Part shown: in pieces, positions 6,526 through 7,917 of the stretch
Position numbering within the stretch: position 1 is the stretch's first letter
Layout of the letters: each line of letters begins with the position of its first letter
DNA from: Thermoplasmata archaeon
Lineage (GTDB): Archaea; Thermoplasmatota; Thermoplasmata; Thermoplasmatales; Thermoplasmataceae
Assembly (NCBI GenBank): GCA_021826765.1
Contig: JAKAYK010000043.1
Span: 1 to 7,917, forward strand
Direction: 5' to 3'
Length of the DNA: 7,917 bases
Made by a program: the position numbers and the translations under genes
The notes under the pieces: model-generated
The model's database searches: none
What the model saw: the letters and a program-made list of their open reading frames with translations, nothing else
What the model was told of the DNA's origin: nothing

Positions 6526-7467
6526 AAAATTGTCCCATCCTTTTTTATCTATATTATTCCACATTTCCCCATCAAAAATCATGTTGTCGCCATCCCATGT
6601 TGTGCCAATATAGCTCACCTGTATTCCAAGTTCATTCATCTTTTTAGAAAAATCGCCATAATTGTCATTTTCAATGGTGAACAGGAGTTCGTAATCTCCT
6701 CCAATGTTGCATCCAATTTCCAGCGCTGAAATTCCATATCTTTCAGAAGCCTTGAAGACAGATTGGTGAAGTGGGAGTTCGCTCTGGACAATTCTGAAAC
6801 CTATTCCATAGTCATCTCTCATCTGCGAGATTGAACCAAACAGGCCGTCAGAAATATCCATCATGAATCTTGCCCCATATTTGCTCAGTTCCATAGCTTC
6901 ATGGATTCTTGGCTCTATCCGAACTATTTCAGTGGAATTTTTAAGGTCTACTCCATGTTTATAATTCAGAAATGCTGCACCAACTCTTCCGATGGAGTTT
7001 GTAACGCACACAATCTGATCCTTTCCTATATCTGATCTTTTTCTGATTCTGTCCTTGAGTTGTTCACCCATGCAAAAACCGGTGAATACATTATCTTCTC
7101 CTGATTTAGTGTCTCCCCCTATATACTGTACATTAAATTTATCAAGAGCAGATCTCATACCCTTCGCAAATTCAGAGATGTATTCTTCACTCAGGTCGTC
7201 CCTGATCACAAATGATGCCATAAATACTTCAGGTTCTGCGGCCATTGCGGCAATATCACTGAGGTTTATGTTCACAAAAAACACTCCTGCATCAAATGCA
7301 CTGACTCCTTCAGGAATATGTGTTCGGAGCGTTATGGAATCTGTCGTGAGTAGTTTATGTCTATTTTTTCCAGGAATTATGGAGCAATCATCTTTAGGTG
7401 CAGAAATTCCTGCATTTTCAAATATTTTTTTTATGATTTCCCTTTCTCCCTTATTCCTGGCATTCAT
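6511..7467 (-). CDS. thiL: Thiamine-monophosphate kinase
   Basis: ThiL phosphorylates thiamine monophosphate with ATP to thiamine pyrophosphate, the last step of cofactor synthesis. It belongs to the PurM/AIRS fold. Motifs of the family appear in order: DDC (26-28, the Mg-binding DD near the N-terminus), LLTTDSI (39-45), NLSDIAAMAAEP (68-79), IGGDT (116-120), RIEPR (183-187), MDISDGL (203-209) and GGDYELLFT (256-264). The length of 318 aa is normal (E. coli ThiL is about 325). The final motif reads GGDYELL, where the E. coli form as I recall it is GGEDYEL. The ATG at 7467 shares one base with the stop of the upstream gene (TGATG) and has GGTG 8 nt upstream, so coupled translation is likely. 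No TPP riboswitch-like element is seen upstream, but the operon's 5' end is outside the window. Confidence 0.96.
   Translation of the reverse strand: MNARNKGEREIIKKIFENAGISAPKDDCSIIPGKNRHKLLTTDSITLRTHIPEGVSAFDAGVFFVNINLSDIAAMAAEPEVFMASFVIRDDLSEEYISEFAKGMRSALDKFNVQYIGGDTKSGEDNVFTGFCMGEQLKDRIRKRSDIGKDQIVCVTNSIGRVGAAFLNYKHGVDLKNSTEIVRIEPRIHEAMELSKYGARFMMDISDGLFGSISQMRDDYGIGFRIVQSELPLHQSVFKASERYGISALEIGCNIGGDYELLFTIENDNYGDFSKKMNELGIQVSYIGTTWDGDNMIFDGEMWNNIDKKGWDNFSKEY
6541..6546 (+). terminator. Possible T-run terminator for ileS
   Basis: Six T residues followed by ATCTATATTATT begin 15 nt after the ileS stop. Archaeal RNA polymerase often stops at such oligo-T runs without a hairpin. The run lies inside the opposing thiL gene, where it encodes lysines, so it may be coincidence. 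Confidence 0.35.
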
Positions 7468-7917
7468 CAGAACTGCACCGTGCCGCTCTTCATCTTCCTT
7501 ATTCTGGAATCCATGTCTATGGGTTCCAGGAGTCCACTTTCAACTTCCATGTATTTCCTGTAGACAGTAAGATCTGCATTATTGTAATATGTCCTGAGTG
7601 CATCAAAATTCTGCTCAAGAGAAGCATCAAATATGAGTTTCAGAAGTTCTGGATCCTTTGAATTGTTGTGTGCCCCTCTATCTGAATTTCCTCCCGTAGG
7701 ATAGGAAAGAACTTCCACAGGCAATTTCTCACATTCTAGAAGAACTCTAGCAACACTCCAGAGCCATGGGGGCCTGTAGAGGCCTTTCTTCCAGAGGGAC
7801 TCAACCAATGTGTTCTTCTGGATGTTCATTGGATTTACTGATACATCTGTTGAGTATGGTGCACAGTCCTGTGCCGATTTTATTGCATCCCTCACAGCTA
7901 ATTCTTCATTTAAAAAT
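7467..7917 (-). CDS. Radical SAM protein, probable archaeosine synthase subunit RaSEA (5' partial)
   Basis: The visible 150 residues resemble the C-terminal half of the archaeal radical SAM family TIGR01210/COG1244, now known as RaSEA. With ArcS it converts preQ0-modified G15 of tRNA to archaeosine: ArcS adds lysine and RaSEA cleaves it by radical chemistry. Diagnostic stretches are VSVNPMNIQKNTLVESLW, then YRPPWLWSVARVL, then GGNSDRGAHN. The catalytic CX3CX2C cluster motif would be in the missing N-terminal part and cannot be checked. The frame stays open from a GTG at 7895 to the window edge (FLNEELA precedes it), so that GTG is internal. As I recall the family, the region after RG(P/A)HN and the C-terminal end usually carry several cysteines; here they are absent (RGAHNNSKDP, and YYNNADLTVYRKYMEVES). 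The stop overlaps the thiL ATG by one base, placing the two in one operon. Confidence 0.8.
   Translation of the reverse strand, partial: FLNEELAVRDAIKSAQDCAPYSTDVSVNPMNIQKNTLVESLWKKGLYRPPWLWSVARVLLECEKLPVEVLSYPTGGNSDRGAHNNSKDPELLKLIFDASLEQNFDALRTYYNNADLTVYRKYMEVESGLLEPIDMDSRIRKMKSGTVQF
7476..7479 (-). promoter_or_regulatory. Ribosome-binding site of thiL
   Basis: Minus-strand GGTG, 8 nt before the thiL ATG, matches the core of the archaeal GGAGGTGA site. It is embedded in the final codons of the upstream gene and works beside the TGATG stop-start overlap. Confidence 0.5.

Noticed and set aside
7055..7570. 171-codon open frame on the plus strand opposite thiL and the RaSEA-like gene
   Set aside because: It covers conserved ThiL motifs on the other strand and spans the junction of two real genes; no promoter or motif of its own.
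1..7917. C/D box guide RNAs
   Set aside because: I looked for RTGATGA boxes paired with CTGA on both strands; near matches such as GATGATG near 206 are imperfect and lie in coding sequence.
1..7917. CRISPR arrays, insertion sequences, attachment sites or defence genes
   Set aside because: No regularly spaced repeats, transposase, integrase or effector motifs; base and codon use appear even across the window.

Overview
The window reads as a compact chromosomal segment of a euryarchaeon, most likely of the Thermoplasmatales/Thermoplasmatota. The evidence is gene content: a CTP-dependent riboflavin kinase with an N-terminal winged helix (RbkR type), an aIF2-beta carrying a C-terminal TRAM domain, an Fcf1/Utp24-like PIN protein, an archaeosine-type radical SAM protein and an archaeal-type isoleucyl-tRNA synthetase. 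Arginine is encoded almost only by AGG/AGA and ATA is frequent for isoleucine, as is common in archaea. TATA-like boxes, one probable leaderless mRNA, and GGAGG/GGTG ribosome sites on internal genes fit the same picture. The lineage call is inference; nothing here fixes the genus.

Layout. (1) 1-1721, plus strand: the C-terminal two thirds of purL (5' end outside the window), followed with zero spacing by an unrecognised 84-residue ORF. (2) 1737-3362, minus strand: three overlapping genes read in the order aIF2-beta (with TRAM), PIN-domain protein, and HTH-riboflavin kinase. (3) 3363-3453: a 91-bp divergent promoter region, the only real intergenic space. (4) 3454-6525, plus strand: ileS, complete. 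(5) 6511-7917, minus strand: thiL, whose 3' end overlaps that of ileS by 15 bp, preceded in its operon by a radical SAM protein (probable RaSEA) cut off by the window's right edge.

How the genes relate. Most are core translation/RNA functions (aIF2-beta, Fcf1-like PIN, IleRS, archaeosine tRNA modification) or cofactor/nucleotide biosynthesis (PurL, RibK, ThiL). Genes are packed with overlaps or 0-15 bp gaps, so translational coupling is likely in the aIF2-beta/PIN/RibK and RaSEA/ThiL pairs. I see no tRNA, rRNA, CRISPR array, insertion sequence or defence system. The least explained items are the 84-residue ORF behind purL, the apparent lack of cysteines in the C-terminal part of the RaSEA-like protein, and a 10-bp-phased direct repeat in the divergent promoter. 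No clear undescribed system is visible; this is mostly a housekeeping region.
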